From Dyadobacter sp. MSC1_007 (lineage in GTDB: Bacteria > Bacteroidota > Bacteroidia > Cytophagales > Spirosomataceae), in NCBI RefSeq assembly GCF_023667495.1, contig NZ_JAMOZL010000015.1:130308-194307 (forward strand): a stretch of DNA of 64,000 bases, read 5' to 3'. The position numbers and the translations under genes were made by a program. The notes under the pieces were generated by a model that was not told the DNA's origin, did no database searches, and saw nothing but the letters and a program-made list of their open reading frames with translations. This document shows, piece by piece, positions 46,127-55,780 of this stretch; within the stretch, counting starts at the first letter, position 1, and each line of letters opens with the position of its first letter.

Positions 46127-48145
46127 ATGAATTTATTGATCAAAAGAATAGCAGTTTGCCTGCTCATCACATTAGTTTCGGTTGCTGGTTACGGCCAGGA
46201 TGTGCTGTGGGCAAGTAAAGTCCTGGGATATTCTTCTGAATACCGGCCTTCTCAGGTCGGTCACGCTTACCGCTCCAAACAAATCTTGGGAATCCCCAAC
46301 AAGCTTCCCGACTTCGGGGACAGCCCGTGCGCATGGTCGCCCGCGGAAGCGGATGGGCGCAACGAGGAATGGATTAAAGTAGGATTTGAGAAAAGCATTG
46401 CATTAAAACAGATCGCGATCGCGGAAAACTTCAATCCGGGCGCGATCGCCCGCGTGTATGCCTACGACGAATCCGGAAAAGAATATCTGGTATCAGAAAC
46501 GGCGGTGGCCCAGATGACCGCCAAAGGGCGCATGTTCCGCGTATTTCCAACCCAGAATATCAATGCAAATGCAGTAAAGATTGTATTGCAGCCAGGTAAA
46601 GTCTCGGGATTCAACCAGATCGACGCCATTGGAATTTCTGCGAATGCTGCACCGATTGAAGCGGTAATTAATTTCGCCCCAACCCTCATTAAGGCACACA
46701 GAGAAAACATGGGGAAAGCTATTAATACCAATGCGCAGGAAGTCGCGCCGATTATCTCGCCTGATGGCAAAACATTATATTTTACAAGGAATAATTTTGA
46801 AGGCAATATCGGTACACCGGCTCAGGACGTGTGGTATTCGACGTTAAACGACAACGGCAAATGGACAGATGCCGTGAATATAGGGCCGCCGATCAATAAT
46901 GCTGGAAACAATGCGATTACAAGCATTTCAGCGGACGGTAGAACCATTTACCTGATTAATGTATACCGGCCCGATGGCTCGATGGTCTTCGGCTTCTCCC
47001 GTTCATTCAAAACTAAAAATGGCTGGACATTTCCAAAGGAGTCCAAAATGGTCAACGCCGTCAGATCGGAAAGCACCATCGAAATATCTGTTTCTCCATA
47101 TGAAAATGTGCTGATCATGTCAGTCCAGAGGAACGACTCCGAAGGAAAAAAAGATCTTTATATTTCGTTTCTCCAAAAAGATAACAGTTGGTCGGAGCCA
47201 CGGAACCTGGGAAGTGTCATCAACAGCGCAGATTACGAAGGCACTCCGTTCCTGGCATTGGATAACAAGACGCTCTACTTCTCGTCGCAAGGCCATAGCG
47301 GTTATGGTGAGGGAGATCTGTTCATGACGAGAAGGCTGGACGATACCTGGCTCAATTGGTCCAGGCCGGAAAATCTTGGACCTAATATTAATTCTCCGCT
47401 CTGGGATGCATTTGTTAACATTCCTGCTACAGGCGATTATGCCTATTTCAGTTCAAGCGAAAAAGTAATGGGCCAGGAAGACATTTTTCGCATCAGGATG
47501 ACACCAGAGATTAAACCTGAACCGGTAGCTGTGGTGACTGGAACCGTTTTGGAAGCTGAAACTCTTAAACCTGTAAAATCGGACATTAAGGCCGACATAA
47601 AAAGCAACAACCAACTATTTGCTAATGCCACCTTTGATCCCGAAACCGGAGATTTTAAATTAATCCTGCCTCAGAAAGAGATATACCGGATATCAGCCTC
47701 TGGGCCAGGCTATTTCCCTGTTTCGGAAGACATTGACCTTATGGATGGGGCGGGCGCCATGACCATCAAAAAGAACATCTACCTGCAACCGATCAAGGCG
47801 GGGCAACAGATTAGGCTGAGCAATGCGATGTTTTCGCAAAGCAGCGCGGAGCTGATCGAGGCTTCGTTTCCGGAACTAGACCGCATTGCCGAAACCATGA
47901 AAAGCTACCCTGCCATGGAAATCCTGCTGGAAGGGCATACTGATAATCAGGGCGAGGTTCAGAAGAATGTAAAACTGTCCGCCGACCGTGTCGAGCAGGT
48001 TAAGAAGTATCTTTTATCCAAAGGAATCGAGGCGCGTCGCATTCAAACGAAAGCCTGGGGACCTGCGCGGCCAATTGCCAGCAACCTTACCGAACAGACG
48101 CGCCAGAAAAACCGTAGAGTAGAGTTTACAATTCTTAAAATCTAA
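46127..48145 (+). CDS. OmpA-family protein with PD40 propeller
   Basis: A 672-residue exported protein (signal peptide ending GYGQ). Residues about 200-455 hold repeated beta-propeller units (PIISPDGKTLYFTRNNF; ALDNKTLYFSS), a PD40-like propeller. A regulatory-like beta domain follows (VTGTVLEAETLKPV). The C-terminus (about 550-672) is an OmpA domain with the peptidoglycan-binding signature GHTDNQGE...NVKLSADRV. It probably anchors the outer membrane to the cell wall. Such proteins recur in Bacteroidota, often near PorP-type genes; none is adjacent. Confidence 0.87.
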   Translation: MNLLIKRIAVCLLITLVSVAGYGQDVLWASKVLGYSSEYRPSQVGHAYRSKQILGIPNKLPDFGDSPCAWSPAEADGRNEEWIKVGFEKSIALKQIAIAENFNPGAIARVYAYDESGKEYLVSETAVAQMTAKGRMFRVFPTQNINANAVKIVLQPGKVSGFNQIDAIGISANAAPIEAVINFAPTLIKAHRENMGKAINTNAQEVAPIISPDGKTLYFTRNNFEGNIGTPAQDVWYSTLNDNGKWTDAVNIGPPINNAGNNAITSISADGRTIYLINVYRPDGSMVFGFSRSFKTKNGWTFPKESKMVNAVRSESTIEISVSPYENVLIMSVQRNDSEGKKDLYISFLQKDNSWSEPRNLGSVINSADYEGTPFLALDNKTLYFSSQGHSGYGEGDLFMTRRLDDTWLNWSRPENLGPNINSPLWDAFVNIPATGDYAYFSSSEKVMGQEDIFRIRMTPEIKPEPVAVVTGTVLEAETLKPVKSDIKADIKSNNQLFANATFDPETGDFKLILPQKEIYRISASGPGYFPVSEDIDLMDGAGAMTIKKNIYLQPIKAGQQIRLSNAMFSQSSAELIEASFPELDRIAETMKSYPAMEILLEGHTDNQGEVQKNVKLSADRVEQVKKYLLSKGIEARRIQTKAWGPARPIASNLTEQTRQKNRRVEFTILKI

Positions 48146-48253
48146 AAAATATCCTATAACAGGAAATTTCCTTATTTTCGCGCCATCTTGATTTGTTTAA
48201 CCAGGCTTACCTTTCCAGATAAGCGGAAAACAGCAATCATCAGCGAACATCTA

Positions 48254-50119
48254 ATGTCTCCAATTCAAACAAACGAAAGTCTGCGTTCAAGGCTGATTCT
48301 CATCATTATCCTGATCGCGGGTCTCGCATTAAGGCTTTATCACCTCGACCGTTACAGCATATTCTACGATGAAGTGAGCACCATGCTGGTGAGCCAGGGG
48401 ATCGTTTTGGAAGGGGCCAATCAGAAAGAAGTTTTCTCCACACGTGTATTAAGTGATTCGAAGTTCTGGAAAACACCGGATACCATCCGTCCCGACAGCG
48501 TGTTCAGGTCATTTACTGCCGTGGAAACCTACATTCCCAAGTCATTTACACCGGAGGAATTCTGGTCGCCGAAGGGCATTCAGGATTATTATGATGCCAT
48601 GACCCGCAGCGACATCGGCAACAGCCCCTTTTACTATGTTGTACTGCACACGTGGATGGACATTTTCGGATTGTCGGACTTTTCAGCACGCTTGCTGTCG
48701 GTATTATTCAGCGTTCTGATCATCGGGCTTACTTACCTGTTCGGAAAGCGGTTTTTTGGTGTGAATACAGGTTTAATAGCTGCTTCTATTGCTGCCATTG
48801 AGCCGTTTTTCATCGCTTACAGTCATCAGGCGCGCAATTATTCGCTCACTTTCTTCCTGACGCTGCTCGCGACTTACTTCTTTTTACAAATCATTGAAAA
48901 CAAGGCTGATAAAAAGAAAACGGTGTGGCTTTACATTGGCTACATCTTCGCTGCCGGGCTGAGCGTGCTTTCTCATTTCCTGACAATATCGGTTTTGGTG
49001 GCTCATGGGCTTTATGCGCTGCTATTTCTCCGCTCGGTAAAAGGCTGGATACGGATGGCCTTTTCGGCTGTATTGGCGCTTTCGGGTGTTGCGTGGTGGC
49101 TGATTTTCGGGGGTGGCTATTATACTCTTTATTCGCTTAACCACCAGGCTGCATTGTACAAGCGAATGGCCGAAGAAAACCCGTTCCATAATCCTTTCGG
49201 CATTATTTTGCCGGCGACTCCGCTCAATGTTTTTAACAAGGCATTGCCCATTTTTACCGATCTGATCATTTTCACGAACGGGGCAACCGATGCATTGTTG
49301 GGCAAGAAAAACGTGATCGTAGCGCTCCTGGCAGGCATTATCCTGATCGTATGGTACCGTTTCAGGGACAAGATCAAAACACCATCCTGGCTAACGCACC
49401 GCTTTCCATACCTGCTTATTGCTGCTACCATTCTGTTTTACAGTAACCACAAAATTCAGTTCGCTATATTGTCCGTCAGTATTTTTGCATTGTCCTTCAT
49501 TCCTGATTTACATAGAAAAGCCTCTCCTGAACAAAAGAAACGGCTTTGGATGCTTTATATCATGGCATTGTTCCCGACTTGCTTTCTGATCCTGATGGCA
49601 TTCCGGGGTGGGCACACCTACGGGCTCACGCAACGTTATTCCGGGTTTTCGTTTCCTTATGTCGTGATTTTGATTGCATTGCTTTTACAATATTATAATA
49701 CAATCAAAATCGAATACCGGATACTGATCTTTGTTTTTCTAACGGCTCAACTCTATTTCGTTGGTCTGCGTTTGAACGAGTTTTACCAGGACAGGTCAGT
49801 CAAATATGGATATTTCGCCACGCCCAGGGTGCCTAACCCCTATTATGCCGCCGCCAAGATCATTGAAAAGACCTACCAGCCCGGCGACACGATATATTAC
49901 CCCGCGCCCCGGTATGAAATCACTTCGGAAATGGACCGCACGTTTCTCCCCTATTCGATCCACGACGCACAGCTGACCAACCTCTATTTCCCGAAAGATG
50001 CACAATACGTGCAGGCCATGGATACGACTCAGACTGAGCGGATTTGGATCAAAAAACGAGGTCAGCAGGAGCCCGTTGTGATCATGGAACTGAAAGGTAA
50101 AAGGTACGGATTTGAGTAA
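48254..50119 (+). CDS. GT-C glycosyltransferase, family 39-like (ArnT/PMT type)
   Basis: From the ATG at 48254 this has 621 residues. After TM1, the short loop HLDRYSIFYDE carries the DE pair (Asp39, Glu40) typical of GT39 enzymes. About eleven further hydrophobic segments follow and a soluble C-terminal part. Such enzymes take a sugar from a polyprenyl-phosphate carrier and attach it to lipid A, protein or glycan on the outer face of the inner membrane. It heads the glycan region; the transketolase half starts 117 bases later. Confidence 0.83.
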   Translation: MSPIQTNESLRSRLILIIILIAGLALRLYHLDRYSIFYDEVSTMLVSQGIVLEGANQKEVFSTRVLSDSKFWKTPDTIRPDSVFRSFTAVETYIPKSFTPEEFWSPKGIQDYYDAMTRSDIGNSPFYYVVLHTWMDIFGLSDFSARLLSVLFSVLIIGLTYLFGKRFFGVNTGLIAASIAAIEPFFIAYSHQARNYSLTFFLTLLATYFFLQIIENKADKKKTVWLYIGYIFAAGLSVLSHFLTISVLVAHGLYALLFLRSVKGWIRMAFSAVLALSGVAWWLIFGGGYYTLYSLNHQAALYKRMAEENPFHNPFGIILPATPLNVFNKALPIFTDLIIFTNGATDALLGKKNVIVALLAGIILIVWYRFRDKIKTPSWLTHRFPYLLIAATILFYSNHKIQFAILSVSIFALSFIPDLHRKASPEQKKRLWMLYIMALFPTCFLILMAFRGGHTYGLTQRYSGFSFPYVVILIALLLQYYNTIKIEYRILIFVFLTAQLYFVGLRLNEFYQDRSVKYGYFATPRVPNPYYAAAKIIEKTYQPGDTIYYPAPRYEITSEMDRTFLPYSIHDAQLTNLYFPKDAQYVQAMDTTQTERIWIKKRGQQEPVVIMELKGKRYGFE

Positions 50120-50236
50120 CCAATGTGGCCGCTTTGCCAAAGCCGTCTAATAAGATTTCGTATATTGCAACCTTAAATCCAGAGATTGAGACGTTATTTT
50201 GTGGGTAATTTCTTACATCGACATACAACATCAGGC

Positions 50237-51064
50237 ATGACTGCACAAGAGATATTAGATGATCCAAGACAATTAAGCGGCGAGCTCCGTCTTAAAATCC
50301 TGGGTTTGTACCATCAGGCCAACGCCGGCCATATCGGTTGCTCCCTCAGTTGCATAGACCTGATGATAGCCGTTCTTTTTCTGCAAAAATCAGCGGACGA
50401 TACCTTCATTTTGTCCAAAGGTCATGCAGCGGCGGCGCTTTACGCCTGCCTTAATGTATTAGGCGAAATAACCGACGAAGAACTCGGCACTTTTTACCTA
50501 GACGGCACCACATTACCCGCACATCCAGCGCCAAGACAATATAAAGGTATTCCCTTCGCGACCGGTTCCCTGGGGCACGGGTTGCCTATTGCAACAGGCA
50601 TTGCACACGCAGCCAAAGTCGCAGATGAAGGCTCTTACTCATTCGCTTTGCTTTCAGATGGTGAAACAAATGAAGGAACTACCTGGGAAGCAGCACATTA
50701 TGCCATTCAAAACCAACTGGATAACCTTTTTATGATTATTGATAAAAATGGTTTGCAGGGATTTGGGTTTACTGATAAGGTGTTGGGAGAAACAGCCTCA
50801 GTCGAAAAATGGAATGCGATCGGTTTTGAAACCATTGAAGTCGACGGACACGACATTGCATCCCTCAACAGTGCAATCGAAGAACTGAAAGGCCATAAAA
50901 ATGGACTTCCAAAGGCCATTATCGCCAATACTGTAAAAGGTAAGGGGGTATCTTATATGGAGAATAAATTGGAATGGCATTATCTGCCGATGAATAAGGA
51001 CCAGTATGAGCAAGCTACACTGGAAATAAAGGAACGTTATTTTAATGAGTTGACGAATGCTTGA
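50237..51064 (+). CDS. Transketolase, N-terminal subunit
   Basis: A 275-residue protein corresponding to the thiamine-diphosphate-binding (PP) half of transketolase. FILSKGHAAAALYA and GSLGHGLPIATGIA are the His-bearing loops, and SDGETNEGTTWEA...DKNG is the GDG-type Mg-ThDP motif. The Pyr half is a separate gene at 53167, and the 664-residue fusion gene lies between them, overlapping this gene by 8 bases. Split transketolases occur in polysaccharide loci, where they transfer two-carbon units. The start at 50237 matches the subunit's usual N-terminus; a TTG at 50186 is less likely. Confidence 0.9.
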   Translation: MTAQEILDDPRQLSGELRLKILGLYHQANAGHIGCSLSCIDLMIAVLFLQKSADDTFILSKGHAAAALYACLNVLGEITDEELGTFYLDGTTLPAHPAPRQYKGIPFATGSLGHGLPIATGIAHAAKVADEGSYSFALLSDGETNEGTTWEAAHYAIQNQLDNLFMIIDKNGLQGFGFTDKVLGETASVEKWNAIGFETIEVDGHDIASLNSAIEELKGHKNGLPKAIIANTVKGKGVSYMENKLEWHYLPMNKDQYEQATLEIKERYFNELTNA

Positions 51065-53051
51065 TCATTTACCGGTTTACCGCGATAAAATAGAAAAGTT
51101 AAAAGGGCCAATTTTTGTTTTCGGAGCCAGCGGCTTTATCGGTGCCAACCTTTTCAATGATATTTTCAAGATCCGGCAAGATTGTTATGCCCTAACGCAT
51201 GACGCTACCAAGGCCTGGCGATTGAAATTGCTCAATGTGCCTTTTGAAAATATCATCCACTGCGATATTCTTTCCAATAACTCCGTTCAGGAAGTTTTTG
51301 ATAAATATAAACCGCTGACGATATTCAATCTGGCGGCTTATGGTGCGTACAGCAAGCAAAACAACGTTAACCTGACTTACGAAACGAATGTAATCGGTAC
51401 GGTTAACCTGCTTCAAAACTGCACAAAGGAAATGGTGTACATCCATGCCGGAAGCAGCTCCGAATATGGCTTTAACTGCACCACGCCCAAAGAAACTGAC
51501 CGTGTAGAACCGAACAGCCATTATGCTGTTTCCAAGGTTTCCGCAGCATATTTGCTGGAATATTATGCAAAAGTTGCGAATTTGAATACCCTTAATCTGA
51601 GGCTCTATTCGATTTACGGCTATTGGGAAGAACCGGACAGGCTTATTCCAAAGCTGATCGAGAATGCCCGCAGAAAAGACCTTCCATCTTTGGTTTCGCC
51701 GGATATCAGCCGCGATTTCGTGTTTATTGAGGATTGCATTGAAGCTTTTCTGGACGCTGCACTGAAAGTGGATGCTGCCACATCCGGAAGGTCTTACAAT
51801 ATCGCGACAGGCCGCAAAACCACCATGGGCGACCTCGTCGACACGGCTCGTCAGACATTTGGCATTGAAAAACAACCGCAATGGGGATCGATGTCCAACC
51901 GCAAATGGGACCTGGCTGAATGGTATGGCGACCCTTCTGCATTTGAAAAGGACTTCGGCTGGCAGGCAACCACTCCGCTCGTAGCCGGACTTTCAAAATA
52001 CAGCCAGTGGCAGGAAGCGATCCAATATGAGCAGCGGGTAATACCTGCGTTCGAAAATCCTAAGCTCAATCCGGTCATTACAGCCATTATCGCATGTTAC
52101 AAGGACGCGCAGGCGATCCCGTTCATGTACGAGCGGCTTGTGAAGACATTCAATGAGCTGAAAGTAAGATACGAGATCATTTTTGTCAACGACAACTCTC
52201 CTGATAATCAGGAAGAAGTAATCAATGGCATTTGCGACAAAGATCCTAACGTAGTGGGTATCAGCCATTCCCGTAACTTTGGATCACAATCTGCATTCCT
52301 GAGTGGGATGGAGATCGCAACCGGCGATTGCGTGGTGCTTATGGACGGTGATTTGCAGGATCCGCCCGAAATTATCCCTGCATTCTATGAAAAATGGATG
52401 GAAGGCAACGATGTCGTGTACGGCGTCCGCGTGCAGCGTGAAATGAAGCCGCATATCCACTTTTTCTACAAGTCATTTTATAAAATTTTCCAGGGGCTCA
52501 GCTACATTCCAATTCCCCGCGATGCCGGTGATTTTTCGATGATCGACCGCAAAGTGGTGAAAGAGCTGGTGGACCTTCCCGAAACTGAGCAATTCCTGCG
52601 CGGGTTACGTGCCTGGGTGGGCTTCAAGCAAACGGGCGTTCCTTATGTCCGCCCGGAAAGGATGTTTGGTGTTTCCACCAATAACTGGACCAAAAATATC
52701 TGGTGGGCCAAGAAGGCGATATTCTCGTTCAGCTTTGCACCTCTCGAATTGATGAGCTATGCAGGCTTCGGTCTCACAGGCTTGTCGATCCTGGGCATTC
52801 TCTGGCAGATCCTGGCCAAGTTCTTTTTCTTCCCGGATACGCCGAGAGGTATCAGTACGGTTATCGTTTTGATTGTTTTCTTCGGGGGACTTACGATCCT
52901 GGGCATATCTTTCCTTGGGGAATACATTACCAAGATTTTTGAGGAAACCAAGAAAAGGCCCAAGTACATCCGCACGCGGATCCGGCGTGGCAGCAAAGCC
53001 TATAAGTCAGCCGACGAGATCCGGGCATTGGTCAAGCAGCTTAGAAAGTAA
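51057..53051 (+). CDS. Fusion of an NAD-dependent sugar epimerase and a GT2 polyprenyl-phosphate transferase
   Basis: A 664-residue single chain. Residues 1-325 are an extended SDR: GASGFIG (23-29) binds NAD, HAGSSSEYG and YAVSK (Tyr156, Lys160) are catalytic, and SRDFVFIEDCIEAF is the late block. Residues about 338-664 are a GT2 domain with IIFVNDNSPD and VLMDGDLQDPPEI (DGD metal site, 430-432). Two C-terminal hydrophobic segments (about 565-630) follow, as in GtrB/ArnC. One protein would thus modify a nucleotide sugar and load a sugar on the lipid carrier. The gene has no internal stop and no signs of a misjoined frame. It lies between the transketolase halves. Confidence 0.87.
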   Translation: MLDHLPVYRDKIEKLKGPIFVFGASGFIGANLFNDIFKIRQDCYALTHDATKAWRLKLLNVPFENIIHCDILSNNSVQEVFDKYKPLTIFNLAAYGAYSKQNNVNLTYETNVIGTVNLLQNCTKEMVYIHAGSSSEYGFNCTTPKETDRVEPNSHYAVSKVSAAYLLEYYAKVANLNTLNLRLYSIYGYWEEPDRLIPKLIENARRKDLPSLVSPDISRDFVFIEDCIEAFLDAALKVDAATSGRSYNIATGRKTTMGDLVDTARQTFGIEKQPQWGSMSNRKWDLAEWYGDPSAFEKDFGWQATTPLVAGLSKYSQWQEAIQYEQRVIPAFENPKLNPVITAIIACYKDAQAIPFMYERLVKTFNELKVRYEIIFVNDNSPDNQEEVINGICDKDPNVVGISHSRNFGSQSAFLSGMEIATGDCVVLMDGDLQDPPEIIPAFYEKWMEGNDVVYGVRVQREMKPHIHFFYKSFYKIFQGLSYIPIPRDAGDFSMIDRKVVKELVDLPETEQFLRGLRAWVGFKQTGVPYVRPERMFGVSTNNWTKNIWWAKKAIFSFSFAPLELMSYAGFGLTGLSILGILWQILAKFFFFPDTPRGISTVIVLIVFFGGLTILGISFLGEYITKIFEETKKRPKYIRTRIRRGSKAYKSADEIRALVKQLRK

Positions 53052-53102
53052 TGCCTGCTACCGGTTAAAGTTGCCATATTCGGGCAAATTGCATAATTTC
53101 AA

Positions 53103-53125
53103 TCGGTTATAATGTTGATAACCGA
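53103..53125 (+). promoter_or_regulatory. Inverted repeat upstream of the transketolase C-subunit gene
   Basis: TCGGTTAT and ATAACCGA are perfect inverse copies around a 7-base gap, 41 bases before the ATG at 53167. No T tract follows, so it may be an operator or an mRNA hairpin in the 115-base gap. The rest of that gap shows no gene. Confidence 0.35.
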
Positions 53126-53166
53126 CCATCAGGACAATGAAACGTTGGTTTCAGGCCAAATAAAAA

Positions 53167-54087
53167 ATGAGAAAAGAATTTTCATCCGCCATTGAAGAGT
53201 TGGCGTCGGAAGACGACTCCATCATATTCATCACCGGCGATCTTGGATATAATGCATTGGAAAACCTGCAAGCCAAAATGGGCAAGAGGTTTATCAATGC
53301 GGGGGTTGCCGAACAAAATATGATCGGTGTTGCCGCTGGTTTTGCACATAAGGGCTATAAGGTATTTTGTTACAGCATTGCCCCATTTATCGTATACCGC
53401 TGTCTCGAACAGTTCCGTAACGACGTGTGTTTCAACAACCTGCCGGTATTTTTGGTGGGAAATGGAGGCGGCTATGGCTACGGGATTATGGGCAGCAGCC
53501 ATCACACCATTGAAGACCTCGCATGCCTCAGCGGACAGCAGAATGCTCAGGTATGGGTGCCAGCTTTCTCCGACGAAGTGGAGCCAGTGATCCGGCAGAT
53601 CGTTTCGGATGGGCGTCCTGCATATTTACGCCTGGGTGCTGGCAAAACAACTCCTGAAGGTAGTTATGAAACCGGCTCGTTCAAGGTGATCCACCAGGGT
53701 GTCAGTCCTGAAATCACGGTTTTTGCATTAGGACCAATTGCCAACAACGTGCTTAGCGCATTGGCATTATCTCCGGAGCTTTCGGAAAAGGTAACGGTGA
53801 TTACTGCACTTCATTTTCCGTTGCATATCACCGAAGAACTTGCTCAGCTGATACGCAAAGCACCGGCCATTTTGGTCGCGGAAGAGCATATTGCCACCGG
53901 GGGACTTGCTCAACAGCTGTCCGTCCCGCTTCTGGAAAAGGGTATTTTCCCTACCGCATTTAAAAGTCTGAAGGCGGAAGGTTATCCCAATAGCCGTTAC
54001 GGCAGCCAAAGCTATCATCAGAAGCTCTCAGGCCTCGATCCGGACTCGATCCTGTCACATATCGGTCAACTAATGGTGACGGCATGA
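53167..54087 (+). CDS. Transketolase, C-terminal subunit
   Basis: A 306-residue protein with the pyrimidine-binding and C-terminal domains of transketolase. The catalytic Glu that activates ThDP is in GVAEQNMIGVAAGFA; GYGIMGSSHHTIED matches the conserved His loop. It should pair with the N-subunit encoded at 50237 to move a two-carbon unit between sugar phosphates. Overlaps the next membrane-protein gene by 4 bases (ATGA), so translation may be coupled. Confidence 0.9.
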   Translation: MRKEFSSAIEELASEDDSIIFITGDLGYNALENLQAKMGKRFINAGVAEQNMIGVAAGFAHKGYKVFCYSIAPFIVYRCLEQFRNDVCFNNLPVFLVGNGGGYGYGIMGSSHHTIEDLACLSGQQNAQVWVPAFSDEVEPVIRQIVSDGRPAYLRLGAGKTTPEGSYETGSFKVIHQGVSPEITVFALGPIANNVLSALALSPELSEKVTVITALHFPLHITEELAQLIRKAPAILVAEEHIATGGLAQQLSVPLLEKGIFPTAFKSLKAEGYPNSRYGSQSYHQKLSGLDPDSILSHIGQLMVTA

Positions 54088-55778
54088 CAAAGAGGGCTTT
54101 AACCATCATTATTAGCCTGATTTTGCTTATACCGGTCCTGGTGTATTTCACGGTTTGGGATTACTATGCCATTAATATTCCTAAATGGGACGACCATGCC
54201 CTGAAAAAATTCATCCTGGATTACGCCCAGGCTGATGGCTGGAAGGAGAAGATCATCGCGCTTTTTAAACAACATAATGAACACCGGATCGCCCTTACGA
54301 GGCTGTTTTCCTGGATAGATTATGCCATTACCGGCCACCTGAATTTCCGGCACTTGATGACAGCCGGTAATTTGCTGCTGCTCGCGGTGGTCCCGCTCTG
54401 GTATGAGCTCCTGAAAAAGAACAAAAAGCCGCTTTTTGCATTGGTACCAGTCCCTTTTCTCTGGATGACGCTTGCATTCTGGGAAAATATGTATTGGGGA
54501 ATGTCGGCGGTGCAGAACTTCGGGGTTGTAACGCTCACGCTTTGGACGCTTTATCTTTGTATCAATCCGCGTGTTGTACCTTTTGTAATAGCATTGTTTC
54601 TCAGCGTCGCCACCGTCCTTACGAGCGGTAATGGCCTGTTGGTGCTCCCGCTCGGTGCATTGCTGCTTTTTCTTACCCAGAACAGGAAGCGGTTCGCATT
54701 ATGGATCATCGTTAGTGCGGCGGAGATTTTCTGTTATTTTTATTGGTATACCAAACCTGAGTCCAATCCCGACTCCAGGGCATCGATCATACAGCTTGCA
54801 AAAGGCTATATGGCGTTCCTGGGGTCATTTGCTGAATGTATCCCGGTCCTTGACCATGCCAAAGTTTGCCTGTTCCTTGGCATTGTGTTGTTCCTGGTTG
54901 CGATTTCTATTGGTTCTACAACCCTATTCCGGATTATGCGGAATAAATACAGTCACAAATTTGAGCGCACCACCGACCTTTTCTGCCTGGGCACCATCCT
55001 TTTCATTTTAGGAACAGCATTGATCGTCGTTTACAGTCGCGCAGGCTTTGGGTTTGATGTGCTCATCACCAGCCGGTACAAGATCTATTCGGTGTTACTG
55101 CTCATTGTGGCGTATCTGTATGTGGTGATCCCTATTCGCGGCAGCTTCCTTTCGCCTTACATTACAGCGATTGTTTTTCTTGCCGTCACATTTAATGTGT
55201 TCAGCTACCATTATCACCTTGTCGACGCATATAATTTGCGCAAAATGCTGGTTACGGAGCAATTCAACTGGACATTTACTGACAAAACGTTGACTTACCC
55301 AACCGATACTTCAGCAGCAGCCCGGATTGTGGAAAGGACACCGGTCATCTACGACAAATGGCTCCCGCTGATACGCATTGCCGACAAGCAAAACTACGCC
55401 GGAAGCTCGCGCGGCATGGTCGATTTATACGATAGGACTACATTCACCGCAGATACGGCATCTTTCAGAGTTAATAACACCTCGTTCACCAGCCAGCGGT
55501 TGCAGGACAGCGGCGTGTACATTTTACTGAGTTCGGACGAGTGTTTTTATATATTTCCGGCTGTCAGAACGCGAAATACAAGCAGAAAACAGCTTTTTCT
55601 GAAACAATATTACTTCGCGCCCGGATTCAATGCCGATATCCCTTATTCGGCCATGGACAAAGGGACTTATCGGGTTGCATTGATCCGCCAGCAGGGTGAC
55701 GAAACCGGCATTCTGTTTAAAGACGAAAAAATAACGGTGAAGCAAACCGCCAAAAAACAAGTGAAAGTAAACTGGTAA
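54084..55778 (+). CDS. Polytopic membrane protein, probable GT-C-type glycosyltransferase
   Basis: A 564-residue protein with about eleven membrane segments and a soluble C-terminal domain of roughly 150 residues. The first extracytoplasmic loop contains WDDHAL, an acidic pair where GT-C enzymes have their catalytic Asp/Glu, followed by charged loop residues. I find no better family name. With the GT2 fusion and transketolase it could transfer the loaded sugar on the outer face. The C-terminal domain is unrecognised. Confidence 0.6.
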   Translation: MTKRALTIIISLILLIPVLVYFTVWDYYAINIPKWDDHALKKFILDYAQADGWKEKIIALFKQHNEHRIALTRLFSWIDYAITGHLNFRHLMTAGNLLLLAVVPLWYELLKKNKKPLFALVPVPFLWMTLAFWENMYWGMSAVQNFGVVTLTLWTLYLCINPRVVPFVIALFLSVATVLTSGNGLLVLPLGALLLFLTQNRKRFALWIIVSAAEIFCYFYWYTKPESNPDSRASIIQLAKGYMAFLGSFAECIPVLDHAKVCLFLGIVLFLVAISIGSTTLFRIMRNKYSHKFERTTDLFCLGTILFILGTALIVVYSRAGFGFDVLITSRYKIYSVLLLIVAYLYVVIPIRGSFLSPYITAIVFLAVTFNVFSYHYHLVDAYNLRKMLVTEQFNWTFTDKTLTYPTDTSAAARIVERTPVIYDKWLPLIRIADKQNYAGSSRGMVDLYDRTTFTADTASFRVNNTSFTSQRLQDSGVYILLSSDECFYIFPAVRTRNTSRKQLFLKQYYFAPGFNADIPYSAMDKGTYRVALIRQQGDETGILFKDEKITVKQTAKKQVKVNW

Positions 55779-55780
55779 CC

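Noticed and set aside
51057-53051. Misassembled join of two separate genes
   Set aside because: The frame is continuous, the linker reads as normal coding sequence, and both halves carry complete motifs; only raw reads could overturn this.
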